Shown here: piece after piece, positions 42,839 through 54,591 of the stretch | How the letters are laid out: each line of letters starts with the position of its first letter | Position numbering within the stretch: the stretch's first letter is position 1 | Program-made: the position numbers and the translations under genes | DNA from: Lactobacillus paragasseri | Lineage (GTDB): Bacteria > Bacillota > Bacilli > Lactobacillales > Lactobacillaceae | Assembly: GCF_003584685.1 (NCBI RefSeq) | Contig: NZ_AP018549.1 | Location: 1,736,001 to 1,800,000 of the forward strand | DNA length: 64,000 nt | Direction of reading: 5' to 3' | Notes under the pieces: generated by a model | Seen by the model: only the letters and a program-made list of their open reading frames with translations | Told to the model about the DNA's origin: nothing | Databases searched by the model: none

Positions 42839-43763
42839 ATACGCCGATTCTTTCAATTGAATCATCATCGTACACAAATATTGCACCATAGCGACCGGCT
42901 TTATCATTTTTCCATCCAGGAATAGATCCACCAGCAAAAAATAGTCGTTTACATTCAATCTCTGCTTGAACCGAATCCCTAGTAAATAATGTAACCCCTG
43001 CCACATGAGTCTGAACTGGATATTCAGTCTTAGGGTCAATAATGTGGTGGTATTTTTTTCCATTAATTTCTAAAAAGCGTTCATATGTCCCACTAGTTAC
43101 AGCTGAGCATTCGTGAACTGTCGCAGTTGTAAGGTTATCTCCACGCTTCTTTTTCGGATCTTGAACACCTAAAATCCATTCGCCACTTGCCCTTTTTGGA
43201 GAACTATTTACGAATAAAACATTGCCGCCTAAATTGATAATCCCAGCTCGTACATCGTATGCACGCCAAAGGTCTCTAATTCTATCTGCAATATAGCCTT
43301 TAGCAATACCTCCTAAATCAAGTTCCATCCCTTTTTTAGTTAGGAAGACAGTCTGGTTAGCATCATCTAAAACAACATCATCAGGATTAGTTAAGCCCAT
43401 CTTCGCTTTAATCTGTGCATCAGTAGGAACATGTGCGCCTTTAAAGCCAATATGCCAGAGTTTTACAACTGGTCCAATAAGCGCATTAAAGCCAAAATTT
43501 TGCTTACTTTCATAAACTGCTAATTTAATTAAGTTATATGTACTTGCCGAAACTTGAACAGGATGAAGACCTGCGGCATGATTAATATCCATCACTTCAG
43601 AATGATCACGATTTACAGTTAAGCGATCCTCATATCCCGCAATTAAATCAAAGCTCTGATCTAGGATTTTTTCGTTTTGATCGCCATAGATCTGTAAAGT
43701 AATAACAGTACCTAAACCACGACCAACTTTTGAAATTGGAGTTGAAGCATAGTTCTCTATCAT
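42837..43763 (-). CDS. apbE: FAD:protein FMN transferase ApbE
   Basis: 308 residues. Family motifs: N-terminal GLGTVITLQIYG, LTVNRDHSEVMDINHAAG, MELDLGGIAKGYIADRI (the flavin/Mg site), INLGGNVLFV and the C-terminal ITSGTYERF-type AVTSGTYERFLEINGKKYHHIIDP. It transfers FMN covalently to Thr of target flavoproteins. There is no signal peptide or lipobox, so it should act in the cytoplasm, on for example a fumarate-reductase-like protein not in this window. Its start overlaps the phosphatase gene by four bases. Confidence 0.93.
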   Translation of the reverse strand: MIENYASTPISKVGRGLGTVITLQIYGDQNEKILDQSFDLIAGYEDRLTVNRDHSEVMDINHAAGLHPVQVSASTYNLIKLAVYESKQNFGFNALIGPVVKLWHIGFKGAHVPTDAQIKAKMGLTNPDDVVLDDANQTVFLTKKGMELDLGGIAKGYIADRIRDLWRAYDVRAGIINLGGNVLFVNSSPKRASGEWILGVQDPKKKRGDNLTTATVHECSAVTSGTYERFLEINGKKYHHIIDPKTEYPVQTHVAGVTLFTRDSVQAEIECKRLFFAGGSIPGWKNDKAGRYGAIFVYDDDSIERIGV

Positions 43764-44563
43764 TTTGATGCCTTCTTTGGCTCTAAATATAATTCTCTTA
43801 GGCTTTGAATCAATTCATCATCAATCTTCAAAACATTCTTAATATAGTTATCAAGACCAGCATATTTTTCATCAATTAATAAAAGAGCTGTATCTAAGTA
43901 TTCATTTGCAACACTTGCTAAACTTCTAACGTTGGCACGTAAAACCACACCGCCGCCTTCATCAATTATCTTTTGATTCATCATAGCCTGATATCTTCCG
44001 AGCATTAAGTTTGAAAATAGATAATCTTGTCTGATAGTTTCCATATCAACGCCTAAAAGATACAAAATTAAAACTGTAGCTAGACCAGTACGATCTTTTC
44101 CTTCAGAACAATGAAAAATAATTGCACCATCTTTAGTGTTAGCAAAAATATTCAGCAAACTTCTAAATGCCTTTTGTGAGTATTCTTGGCTAACGGAAGA
44201 ATAATATTGATGACACATCGTTTTAAAACCAGCATATTGATCTTTAGTATAGGTCTTCTTTAATTGCGCTATCTTTTGATCCGTTTCTGCACTTTGATTG
44301 CCATGAATTGGATTATCAATATGTTCTATTCCCGCTGGTATAACATCAGGAGTAATTTTGATTTCTTTAGGTGAACGTAAATCAATAATTTTAGTTAAGC
44401 CATAATTAAGTAAAAAAGTTTCATCTTCTTTGGTCATTTGACATAATTTACCAGTTCTAAGAAGACGGTGCATTTTAATTTTACGGCCATCAAAACCTAC
44501 ATAGCCTCCCAAATCACGTGCATTAGGCACATGCTCTAGTGGTAAAACGTTGGGCCTAATCAT
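43760..44563 (-). CDS. Tyrosine-protein phosphatase-like protein (Y_phosphatase3 / LipA type)
   Basis: 267 residues. N-terminal NARDLGGYVG and KMHRLLRTGKL, then IDLRSPKEI, and the P-loop HCSEGKDRTGLA with catalytic Cys and Arg. This is the family that includes Listeria LipA and Mycobacterium PtpB and dephosphorylates Tyr/Ser or phosphoinositide-like substrates. There is no signal peptide. It sits between the MupG-like gene (10 bases upstream) and apbE (4-base overlap), so the three are one transcript. The substrate is unknown. Confidence 0.9.
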   Translation of the reverse strand: MIRPNVLPLEHVPNARDLGGYVGFDGRKIKMHRLLRTGKLCQMTKEDETFLLNYGLTKIIDLRSPKEIKITPDVIPAGIEHIDNPIHGNQSAETDQKIAQLKKTYTKDQYAGFKTMCHQYYSSVSQEYSQKAFRSLLNIFANTKDGAIIFHCSEGKDRTGLATVLILYLLGVDMETIRQDYLFSNLMLGRYQAMMNQKIIDEGGGVVLRANVRSLASVANEYLDTALLLIDEKYAGLDNYIKNVLKIDDELIQSLRELYLEPKKASK

Positions 44564-44573
44564 TTTGTAATCC

Positions 44574-45614
44574 CTACTTTTCTAATTTTTTAAAAACAAC
44601 TTTTTGTCCTGGCTCAATATGTGAAAGCAAACTACACTCATTAGCACAAACCTTACCAACTATTCTTACTTCTTTATCAGCTGGTAAGTTACGCTTAGCA
44701 ATATGGACTTCATCGCTGTTTAAGCCATTACTATTAATACTAATAGTTCCAGCTGGACGGTCTAAAGGCAACTCTTGAGCTTCAAGTTGGGGCAATTTTC
44801 CTTCACAATGTAGTCTAACGATATCTTGAGCGAGATACAAATAATTATGCCACTGATTTTCTTCAAGAAGTGAACTTTCTTCATCTATTACATGAAGTGT
44901 AATTGCATGTTCTTTAGTATAACGCGCGAAAGACTTGATTGTTTCGCTAGTTAGACGATCACCTACAATAACATTGCTGCAAGCTAAGCCTTTCAAGTTA
45001 AGAGCAGCAGCTAAGGGGTAAACACCTCGTTGAGATTCAAGCGTAGTCTCTCCAGCAAAAAATGGACCTCTCTTAACGCCATCTCCTGAAATAAAAGCTG
45101 CCGTTTCTAAATTACATTTACGTAGCCATTGATTTTTCTTCTTAAACCAATTTTCATCCATTCCAGTTTCTGATTGAGAATAAAAATCAAATAAAGCCCT
45201 AATATGATCAAAGTTAGCTGCTTCTTCTTTTAAATGGGTAATATCTTCTGGCTGCAAATAAATTGCATTTAAAGATACCCACATAGATTTAGATAATTTA
45301 GATACAAACCGCATCAATACTTGATCATTAATTCTTAAGCCTGCAACATTGAGTGTCTTTAATTTTTCTACATCAGCTAAATCATAGCCTAAATAATGTA
45401 AATCATCTTGCGACACATCAGCCATGACCTTTAATTCTAGATCCTTGCACCAACTAGTTAACTGATTTAATCGCTTTAAAATTGTCTCTGCTTTGTCATT
45501 TAATCCGGTCAACGAAGTAAATACCTCGTTAAAACCAGCGTTTCTCATTCCCAGCAAATAATTATGGTCATCCGCTGTTAAATCTTTATCCAAGTAAACT
45601 GAAAAACCGAGCAT
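44574..45614 (-). CDS. DUF871/MupG-family TIM-barrel protein (6-phospho-N-acetylmuramidase-like)
   Basis: 346 residues. N-terminal MLGFSVYLDKDLTADDHNYL matches the family's FSIY start. A TIM barrel to about 240 contains VMADVSQDDLHYLG and LRIND. A C-terminal cyclophilin-like domain has RPAGTISINSNGLNSDEVHI and PGQKVVFKKL. The family's characterised member, MupG of Staphylococcus aureus, splits MurNAc-6-phosphate-GlcNAc after PTS import in peptidoglycan recycling. Here it is first in an operon with a phosphatase and apbE, and no MurNAc PTS or MurQ is adjacent, so its substrate may differ. Confidence 0.78.
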   Translation of the reverse strand: MLGFSVYLDKDLTADDHNYLLGMRNAGFNEVFTSLTGLNDKAETILKRLNQLTSWCKDLELKVMADVSQDDLHYLGYDLADVEKLKTLNVAGLRINDQVLMRFVSKLSKSMWVSLNAIYLQPEDITHLKEEAANFDHIRALFDFYSQSETGMDENWFKKKNQWLRKCNLETAAFISGDGVKRGPFFAGETTLESQRGVYPLAAALNLKGLACSNVIVGDRLTSETIKSFARYTKEHAITLHVIDEESSLLEENQWHNYLYLAQDIVRLHCEGKLPQLEAQELPLDRPAGTISINSNGLNSDEVHIAKRNLPADKEVRIVGKVCANECSLLSHIEPGQKVVFKKLEK

Positions 45615-45639
45615 CTCAATCTCTCTTTTCTAAGCTTTG

Positions 45640-45653
45640 TGAAAATGCTTTCT
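45640..45653 (+). promoter_or_regulatory. Cre-like site upstream of the MupG-like operon
   Basis: TGAAAATGCTTTCT, 26 bases before the start. It fits the cre consensus except that the central CG is TG. Tentative only. Confidence 0.3.
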
Positions 45654-45680
45654 TTCATTAAAATGATAAACTTTAATGAC

Positions 45681-45718
45681 AAAAAAAGCTAGATAGAAAA
45701 TATCCATCTAGTTCTTTT
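45681..45718 (-). terminator. Terminator of the FMN reductase pair
   Basis: Stem around CTAGAT/ATCTAG with an extended imperfect upper stem, followed on - by a run of seven T. Confidence 0.8.
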
Positions 45719-45743
45719 TCACAATGCAAAAATAAGACTTTAC

Positions 45744-46298
45744 TTATTTTTTAGCTTGTTCAACAAATTTGACAAAATTGTTGAATGCCAAGTCAATCGC
45801 ATGGATTGTTTCTTGGTCTAATAGATCCCCAGTATTTTTATCAAATTTATCTGCAGCATGCCCAATTAAAACTTCATTTCCTGGCAAAACATTAGCACTT
45901 TGATCAGGTGAAAGTAAAATTTCACGCATTTCTTCTTGTGCTCTTGAAGCTCCTTGAATACCATAAGATGCACCCAAAACCATAACTGGCTTCATTTTCA
46001 TCACATCTGCATTTCCTTGAGCGTGGCTACCAGTCCATTCCATTGCGCTCTTCAATGAAGACGGGATTCCGTGGTCATATTCTGGTGTAGCAAAAATCAC
46101 ACCATCGGCTTCACGAATTTTATTTTTAAATTCTTCAACCTTGCTATCTGGTTGTGCTTCTTTCTTGAAACGAGGTAGGTCAGCAATTTCATATACTTCA
46201 ATTTCAGCTTGATCTTGATAACGTTTAGCCATAAATTGTTCCAAAAATCTGTTATATGAAAAATCTGCATTCGTACCAACAATTGCTAATAATTTCAT
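45744..46298 (-). CDS. NADPH-dependent FMN reductase family protein (second of pair)
   Basis: 184 residues of the flavodoxin-like fold. N-terminal LLAIVGTNADFSYNRFLEQF is the FMN phosphate loop region, with ADGVIFATPEYDHGIPSSLKSAMEW, the family signature for flavin binding, and PVMVLGASYGIQGASRAQEEMR. It reduces FMN, quinones or azo compounds with NAD(P)H. It is a tandem paralogue of the upstream gene with 11 bases between them. The physiological substrate is unknown. Confidence 0.88.
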   Translation of the reverse strand: MKLLAIVGTNADFSYNRFLEQFMAKRYQDQAEIEVYEIADLPRFKKEAQPDSKVEEFKNKIREADGVIFATPEYDHGIPSSLKSAMEWTGSHAQGNADVMKMKPVMVLGASYGIQGASRAQEEMREILLSPDQSANVLPGNEVLIGHAADKFDKNTGDLLDQETIHAIDLAFNNFVKFVEQAKK

Positions 46299-46309
46299 GT
46301 TCTACCTCC

Positions 46310-46852
46310 CTACTTGCAGTTACCTACTTCAGAATAGAAAACGTCGAATTCATCAAAGAAATGGTCTAAAAACTTAACAGTTCCATCTGGTAAATCACCA
46401 TTTTCATCAAATTGTTCTGGAGCAGTTCCCATCATAAATTCATCTCCATTAAACACTTTAGCGCTAAAACCTGGAGAAGAAAGTACCATCTTTAAATGAC
46501 TTTGTCCACGAGCAGAACCTTGTGGCAAAACTGAGGTCCCTACAATAACCACTGGTTTATCCTTAAACGGATGCTCAGCTGATGAAAGCCATTCTAAAGC
46601 ACTCTTTAAAGATGAAGGAACTGAGTGTTGTTGCTCTGGCGTAGAGATTAAGACTGCATCAGCTTCAGTTACTTTCTTAGCAAAACTAGCCACTTCAGCA
46701 GGTTCTTCGACTCCCTCCTTAAACATTGGAAGATCTCTAACTTCTCCTAATTCAATGTCATATCTACCAGTAAAATGCTTTTTAATAAATTTTAGCAAAT
46801 CACGATTATAAGAATGATCTGCATTGCTACCCACAATTGCAAAGAGCTTCAT
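46310..46852 (-). CDS. NADPH-dependent FMN reductase family protein (first of pair)
   Basis: 180 residues of the same flavodoxin-like fold as its neighbour. [20 protein letters not shown], then [25 protein letters not shown] (the usual PEY replaced by PEQ) and [23 protein letters not shown]-terminal [14 protein letters not shown] tail completes the domain. It follows a good promoter and an AAGGTGA ribosome site. Pairing of two diverged paralogues suggests a heterodimer or complementary specificities. Confidence 0.87.
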   Translation of the reverse strand: MKLFAIVGSNADHSYNRDLLKFIKKHFTGRYDIELGEVRDLPMFKEGVEEPAEVASFAKKVTEADAVLISTPEQQHSVPSSLKSALEWLSSAEHPFKDKPVVIVGTSVLPQGSARGQSHLKMVLSSPGFSAKVFNGDEFMMGTAPEQFDENGDLPDGTVKFLDHFFDEFDVFYSEVGNCK

Positions 46853-46889
46853 TTCTACGTCACCTTTCTCTTAACTATCTTTCCCTTAA

Positions 46890-46918
46890 ATTATACGTTT
46901 TAACTTTATAATTTTGAA
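46890..46918 (-). promoter_or_regulatory. Promoter of the FMN reductase pair
   Basis: On -, TTCAAA (46913-46918), 17 bases, and a perfect TATAAT (46890-46895). Confidence 0.7.
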
Positions 46919-46938
46919 AGCTATATTTTAATTTTAAC

Positions 46939-46974
46939 AAAAAAACACCACTTTCACTTGAAAGCGGTGTTTAA
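46939..46974 (-). terminator. Terminator of the TetR gene
   Basis: Stem AACACCACTTTC/GAAAGCGGTGTT (one mismatch), 5-base loop, T run on -. It separates the regulator from the FMN reductase promoter. Confidence 0.9.
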
Positions 46975-46987
46975 TTAATTCATAAAA

Positions 46988-47611
46988 TTAGCCTAGACGT
47001 TCTTCAAGAGAAGCATCGGTGTCTGCAGCAAATAATGGATTTTCTTCCACATTAGTAAGACGGTCATTTAGCATCGCATCATGGATTTGCGCCTTCAAAA
47101 CGCTAACCATTTGCGCTTGCGTAAAGTTTGCCATCTTGTTAATGAGTAAAGTTGCTAATCCAGTAGCAGCAATCCAGTTGGCAATGACAATATGCTTGAG
47201 TCTTTCATCAGAATATTGTTCTGCATCAAATTGTTGCTTGAATTTTTCGATTCCAAGTCCCATCAAAGTATCAACAATCATTTGATTGCCAAACTTACCA
47301 TCTACAAACATTGCTCTAAATAAATCAACATGTTCTTTTGCAAAGTACAAGTATGAAAGATCTAAATCAATCAATGGTTCACCTGTAAAGTTCTGTTGAA
47401 GAGTGTTAGACTTCAATTCATCAGAAATTCTTGCTAGAACTTGATTACGTAAATCCTGCATATTTTCAAATTCAAGATAAATTGGTTGGGTTGAGCAGTT
47501 AACTGCCTTTGCAATATTTCTTGCAGTTAAACTTTCAATTCCACCACGAACTGCTAATTTATAAGCAGCATCGAGAATTCTTTGCTTGTCTATTTCTTTT
47601 TTTCTAGCCAC
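46988..47611 (-). CDS. TetR-family transcriptional regulator
   Basis: 207 residues. The N-terminal HTH (about 8-52) is ILDAAYKLAVRGGIESLTARNIAKAVNCSTQPIYLEF, where the usual Tyr-Phe ending is YLEF. The ligand domain is not recognisable by family. It lies upstream of the FMN reductase pair but is separated from it by a terminator and a separate promoter, so control of the pair is only a guess. No perfect palindrome was found at its own promoter. Confidence 0.88.
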   Translation of the reverse strand: MARKKEIDKQRILDAAYKLAVRGGIESLTARNIAKAVNCSTQPIYLEFENMQDLRNQVLARISDELKSNTLQQNFTGEPLIDLDLSYLYFAKEHVDLFRAMFVDGKFGNQMIVDTLMGLGIEKFKQQFDAEQYSDERLKHIVIANWIAATGLATLLINKMANFTQAQMVSVLKAQIHDAMLNDRLTNVEENPLFAADTDASLEERLG

Positions 47612-47754
47612 TTTAATTACCTCACTTAATTATATTATCAACATCAACACATAGAGATCATCTAAAAATAGCAGAAATTGTCTAACATCTGTTATTTTCT
47701 CCGTGACTATATTATAACAAAAAAATGAAAATGTGGAGAATTTTATCTCAATTT

Positions 47755-47997
47755 CTATAATCTTTTAAATAAACTCGAATCATCATCCCCAGTAAATTGA
47801 TCATAATGGGAATTGACCATTTCAATAACTTGTTGTTTATCTAGGCCTTCATTTGCAGCAAATGCAAAAAATGCGGCTGAAAGAATATATCCTTTTTCAC
47901 GATTATCAACTAAATTGTCAGAAAATTCCATATTAATGGTATTATCTTTGTAATCAGTTGTAAGAATAATTTTTTTATCTTCTGGTAATTCTGCCAT
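47755..47997 (-). CDS. Small acidic protein of unknown function
   Basis: 80 residues, no signal peptide or membrane segment. It begins MAELPEDKKIILTTDY, contains GYILSAAFFAFAANEGLDKQQVIEMV, and ends FTGDDDSSLFKRL. It is acidic and probably mixed alpha/beta. The ATG has a GAGGG ribosome site and a good promoter upstream, so it is a real gene. I do not recognise the family. It is divergent from the dipeptidase gene, and function cannot be inferred. Confidence 0.7.
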   Translation of the reverse strand: MAELPEDKKIILTTDYKDNTINMEFSDNLVDNREKGYILSAAFFAFAANEGLDKQQVIEMVNSHYDQFTGDDDSSLFKRL

Positions 47998-48030
47998 TTT
48001 AATGCCCTCACTTATTTTTAAGTTTTATAC

Positions 48031-48059
48031 GTTATACAATATAGATTATATTATATCAA
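48031..48059 (-). promoter_or_regulatory. Promoter of the small acidic protein gene
   Basis: On -, TTGATA (48054-48059), 17 bases, TATAAC (48031-48036). Both hexamers are near consensus, 34 bases before the ATG. Confidence 0.65.
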
Positions 48060-48076
48060 TAGAAAGTGTGAAACCT

Positions 48077-49489
48077 ATGACATCTCCTGTTGGACGTTCT
48101 TCTTGTACATCGATTTTAATTGGTAAAAAAGCCACTGTTGATGGCAGTGTAATTATTGGCCGTAATGAAGATGCAAAAACCGCCTGGCCAAAGCATCTTG
48201 CGTTTAACCAACATCAAATAAAGAAAAATAACATTTTTAAATCAAAAGATAATAAATTTCAAATAACACTACCTAATGAATGTTTTTCTTATTCCTCTAC
48301 TCCTGAATGGACAGATAAATATGGTGTATTCGAAGAGGACGGAATCAATGAATATCACGTTGCAATGAGTGCTACAGAAAGTGCTTATGCTAATGACCGT
48401 GTCATGGCTGTTGATCCCTTCGATGAAGAAAAAGGCATCCTAGAAGAAGCAATGATAACGGTTGTTCTACCTTTCATTAGGTCTGCTCGAGAAGGAGTAG
48501 AACGCTTAGGTAAAATCATCCAAAAACATGGAGCTGCCGAAGCAGACGGGATTTTATTCGCAGATAGAGATGAAGCCTGGTATATGGAGATTGGTTCTGG
48601 TCATCATTATGTTGCTCAGCGTATTCCCGACGATTCTTATGCCGTAGTAGCTAATCAATTAGCAATTCAAGTAATTGATTTTAATGATAAAAAGAATTTC
48701 ATTACCTCTCCTGGCATTCAAGATTTCGTTTATCAAAATAATCTCTGGCCAAAGAATAAACCATTTAATTTTAGATTAATTTTTGGTACACATGATGATT
48801 CAGACTTAACTTACAATACGCCTCGTGTTTGGAGTGGGCAAAAACTTCTAACTCCATCTGTAGAGCAAAATCCCGAAAGTTTTGACTTGCCATTTATTAG
48901 AAAACCCGATCATCCTGTGTCAATTCAAGAAGCACAACGTGTCTTAAGCGACCACTTCAATGGTACAAAATATGATTTAACTAATTCTAAAAATGAGGGT
49001 CAGCCTGCTTATCGCCCAATCGCGGTAGCTACTACTCAAGAATCACATTTACTACAACTTAGAGATAATGATATGGTTCATTGGCTAGCAATGGGAATAG
49101 CTGCTCAAAGCGTTTATATTCCTTTCTATCCTCAAGGAACTAAAGTACCTACGATGTTTAAATATGGCAAAGAAGAATTTACAACTAATTCTGCCTACTG
49201 GGTATTTAAAATGGTTAGCGTCTTAGTTGATCGAAATTGGAGTAAATATGCGACTGATTTAGTTAATACACAAAAAGCAACTAATCTAACTTTGAATAAA
49301 TTACGAGTTGAATACGACAAAAAATTAGCTCAAGAAAAAGATAATGCTAAAAAAATTGATCTAGTCAATGAAGCAAACAAAAAACTAGCTGATGTTGCTA
49401 TTAAGAACTATCAAAAATTAATTGCAAAACTTATCACTGCTCAAACGGCAGATTCTCCATTGAGATTTAGGATTGATCCTAATTTGTAA
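48077..49489 (+). CDS. pepD: C69-family dipeptidase
   Basis: 470 residues from the ATG at 48077; a longer frame from 48002 crosses the promoter region and is rejected. Family N-terminal nucleophile motif SSCTSILIGKKATVDGS with Cys at position 10 and GRNED shortly after. AMSATESAYANDRV, GAAEADGILFADRDEAWYMEIGSGHHYVAQR-type text and the C-terminal WLAMGIAAQSVYIPFYPQG are typical of Lactobacillus PepD. It is an Ntn-hydrolase that hydrolyses a broad range of dipeptides in the cytoplasm. It seems not to need processing of a long propeptide. Monocistronic with its own terminator. Confidence 0.9.
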   Translation: MTSPVGRSSCTSILIGKKATVDGSVIIGRNEDAKTAWPKHLAFNQHQIKKNNIFKSKDNKFQITLPNECFSYSSTPEWTDKYGVFEEDGINEYHVAMSATESAYANDRVMAVDPFDEEKGILEEAMITVVLPFIRSAREGVERLGKIIQKHGAAEADGILFADRDEAWYMEIGSGHHYVAQRIPDDSYAVVANQLAIQVIDFNDKKNFITSPGIQDFVYQNNLWPKNKPFNFRLIFGTHDDSDLTYNTPRVWSGQKLLTPSVEQNPESFDLPFIRKPDHPVSIQEAQRVLSDHFNGTKYDLTNSKNEGQPAYRPIAVATTQESHLLQLRDNDMVHWLAMGIAAQSVYIPFYPQGTKVPTMFKYGKEEFTTNSAYWVFKMVSVLVDRNWSKYATDLVNTQKATNLTLNKLRVEYDKKLAQEKDNAKKIDLVNEANKKLADVAIKNYQKLIAKLITAQTADSPLRFRIDPNL

Positions 49490-49500
49490 TACGTTCATAA

Positions 49501-49538
49501 AAAATACGCAGACACTTTATTGGTGTCTGCGTATTTTT

Positions 49539-49540
<2 letters not shown>
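49501..49540. terminator. Bidirectional terminator between pepD and bglA
   Basis: Stem AAAATACGCAGACAC/GTGTCTGCGTATTTT with a 7-base loop and T run on both strands. Confidence 0.93.
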
Positions 49541-52899
<3,359 letters not shown>

Positions 52900-52903
<4 letters not shown>

Positions 52904-53748
52904 TTTTCTTCTCCGTGTACGATCTTGTTAATATGTATAGCTAAATACATAATTTCTTCATTGTTTAATTCATAATTGTATTTTTCCGAAATATACTCTT
53001 TTATCTTCAAAGCACATTTATAAGCTTCAATATCACTATTTTTTATTACATTTAAAATTTCTCTACTTAAGTCTCCAAAGCTTGATTGATCTTTTTTATA
53101 CATCATTGCCTTCCAGAAGAACTTCAAATGAACGGCAAAACGATTATAATTTAAGGATTGATAGTCAATATCAATATGAAAATAGTATCTAACAATCTTA
53201 GTAATTGACTTTATAAAATCAACAGATTTACTAAAGTCACTGATATCATTCCCAAGCTCTCCACTAATGATATGTACCGCAATAAAACCTGCTTCATCTT
53301 CTGGAAAATTCAAATCAAATTGCGCATCTAACAACTTTAAAGCCCATAAACCATATCTGTATTCTTTTGGATAGTAATTTTTAACTTCCCAAATAAATTT
53401 ATTACTTAAATACAAACCCTTTTTCGCTCTTTCTACACTTGTAGCAAGGTGATCTGTCAAAGTAATATATACACTATCAGCTAATTCGATATTCTCTTCA
53501 TGTTTCAATCTATCCACAATTTTTTGTGAAATTTGAAAGAAAATAGGATCTGTTTCATGAATTGTCTCTAGCAATAACTTTCTTTGACTATCAGACAATG
53601 GCGTAAAAATTTTATATATCTTCCGCTTATCAAACTCATCCCCAACTTTTTTACCATAAGCAATACCTTTACCAAGAGCTATAATTTCTTCATGATCTTG
53701 GTTTTCACTAATCACAGCGCTATTGTTTAAAATTCTAGTTATCTTCAT
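52900..53748 (-). CDS. licT: BglG/LicT-family transcriptional antiterminator
   Basis: 282 residues. The RNA-binding CAT domain (1-55) has ILNNSAVISENQDHEEIIALGKGIAYGKK. PRD1 and PRD2 carry the regulatory histidines in TDHLATSVE, AVHIISGE, AVHLKFF and LAIHINKIV. Phosphorylation by the PTS controls dimerisation, and the active dimer binds the RAT hairpin and prevents early termination. It is first in licT-bglP-bglA, directly behind such a leader, so it controls its own operon. AAAGGAGG precedes the ATG. Confidence 0.95.
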
Positions 53749-53768
53749 CTTGCCTCCTTTAAAGCAAC

Positions 53769-53810
53769 AAAAAAGCCCACTTAGCCCTTTATCAACAGGG
53801 TTAAGTGGGT
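53769..53810 (-). terminator. Leader terminator of the licT-bglP-bglA operon
   Basis: Stem ACCCACTTAACCC/GGGCTAAGTGGGC (one mismatch) with a 10-base loop and TTTTTT on -. It lies 20 bases before the licT ATG inside the leader, so it must be overcome for expression. Its 5' arm shares bases with the RAT element. Confidence 0.92.
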
Positions 53811-53835
53811 TTTGTGCAAAAAGTTGCTACAATCT
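53808..53835 (-). promoter_or_regulatory. RAT ribonucleic antiterminator (LicT/BglG target)
   Basis: On - it reads AGATTGTAGCAAC, TTTT, then TGCACAAAACC. It fits the BglG-family RAT pattern (ATTGT near the 5' end, a small hairpin, and CAAAACC at the 3' end). The last bases overlap the terminator stem, so RAT and terminator are mutually exclusive. Confidence 0.85.
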
Positions 53836-53859
53836 CACTACATTCACTTTTCGCATATT

Positions 53860-53888
53860 ATGTTACCGCTTTCTTGAATATAGTTCAA
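53860..53888 (-). promoter_or_regulatory. licT operon promoter with overlapping cre site
   Basis: On -, TTGAAC (53883-53888), 17 bases, TAACAT (53860-53865). The sequence TGTTACCGCTTTCT (+ strand, 53861-53874) matches the cre consensus with one mismatch and covers the -10, predicting CcpA repression. Confidence 0.75.
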
Positions 53889-53896
53889 GATGAATT

Positions 53897-54574
53897 TTAT
53901 CCTTTTTTCAAACTTAAACGTCCATCTAACATTTCATAGATTTTATCAGAATACTTATTAAGCCTTAAATCATGGGTAACTAAAATAATTGCCTTTTCTT
54001 TTTGTTTAGCTAGGCTTTTAAATAATTTTCCTACTTCTTCAACTTTTTCACTATCTAACGAAGCTGTAGGCTCATCAGCTAAAATAATTGCTGGATCTGC
54101 ATATAGAGCTCTTGCGATTGCAACTCTCTGCTGCTGACCACCAGATAATTCTTTAGGATATTTATTTATTAATTGCATAATTCCTAATTCATTTAATAAA
54201 TTATCCAATCTGTCTTTACTCATATTGCCACTTTTTTTAACTTTATCTACTAAAATAAATTGCTCTTTAACAGTCAAATATGGCACCAAATTATAAGCTT
54301 GAAGTACAAAGCCTATTTTATCTAATCTTAAGGCATCAGCTTGTTTAGGCGAATAATTCGTTACATCTTTTCCACCAATAAAAACTTCACCAGAAGTAGG
54401 TTTCTGAAGGGCTCCCGCAATCGTTAAAAAAGTACTCTTACCAGCTCCGGAAGGACCTTCAATTAGAACAACTTCTCCCTCTTTAGCTTCAAAGTTCACA
54501 TCTTTAAGAGCGTCGACCTTAGCATTTCCTTGGCCGTATGATTTACTGATATTTTTTAATTCAATTACTGACAT
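53897..54574 (-). CDS. hrtA: Heme-efflux-type ABC ATPase (HrtA-like)
   Basis: 225 residues of the MacB/LolD-type ATPase class: Walker A GPSGAGKST, signature LSGGQQQRVAIARAL, Walker B IILADEPTASLD, H-loop VTHDLRL. It is last of a three-gene operon, TetR regulator, permease, ATPase, in the same order as hrtRBA of Lactococcus lactis, which expels toxic heme. Size also matches HrtA (about 220). It begins 17 bases after the permease stop. Without the context it would be called a generic antimicrobial-peptide-type ATPase. Confidence 0.75.
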   Translation of the reverse strand: MSVIELKNISKSYGQGNAKVDALKDVNFEAKEGEVVLIEGPSGAGKSTFLTIAGALQKPTSGEVFIGGKDVTNYSPKQADALRLDKIGFVLQAYNLVPYLTVKEQFILVDKVKKSGNMSKDRLDNLLNELGIMQLINKYPKELSGGQQQRVAIARALYADPAIILADEPTASLDSEKVEEVGKLFKSLAKQKEKAIILVTHDLRLNKYSDKIYEMLDGRLSLKKG

Positions 54575-54591
54575 ATAGAACTTTTCCTTCC

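Noticed and set aside
48002-48076. 25-codon N-terminal extension of pepD
   Set aside because: It overlaps the divergent promoter region and puts the catalytic Cys far from the N-terminus, contrary to the family.
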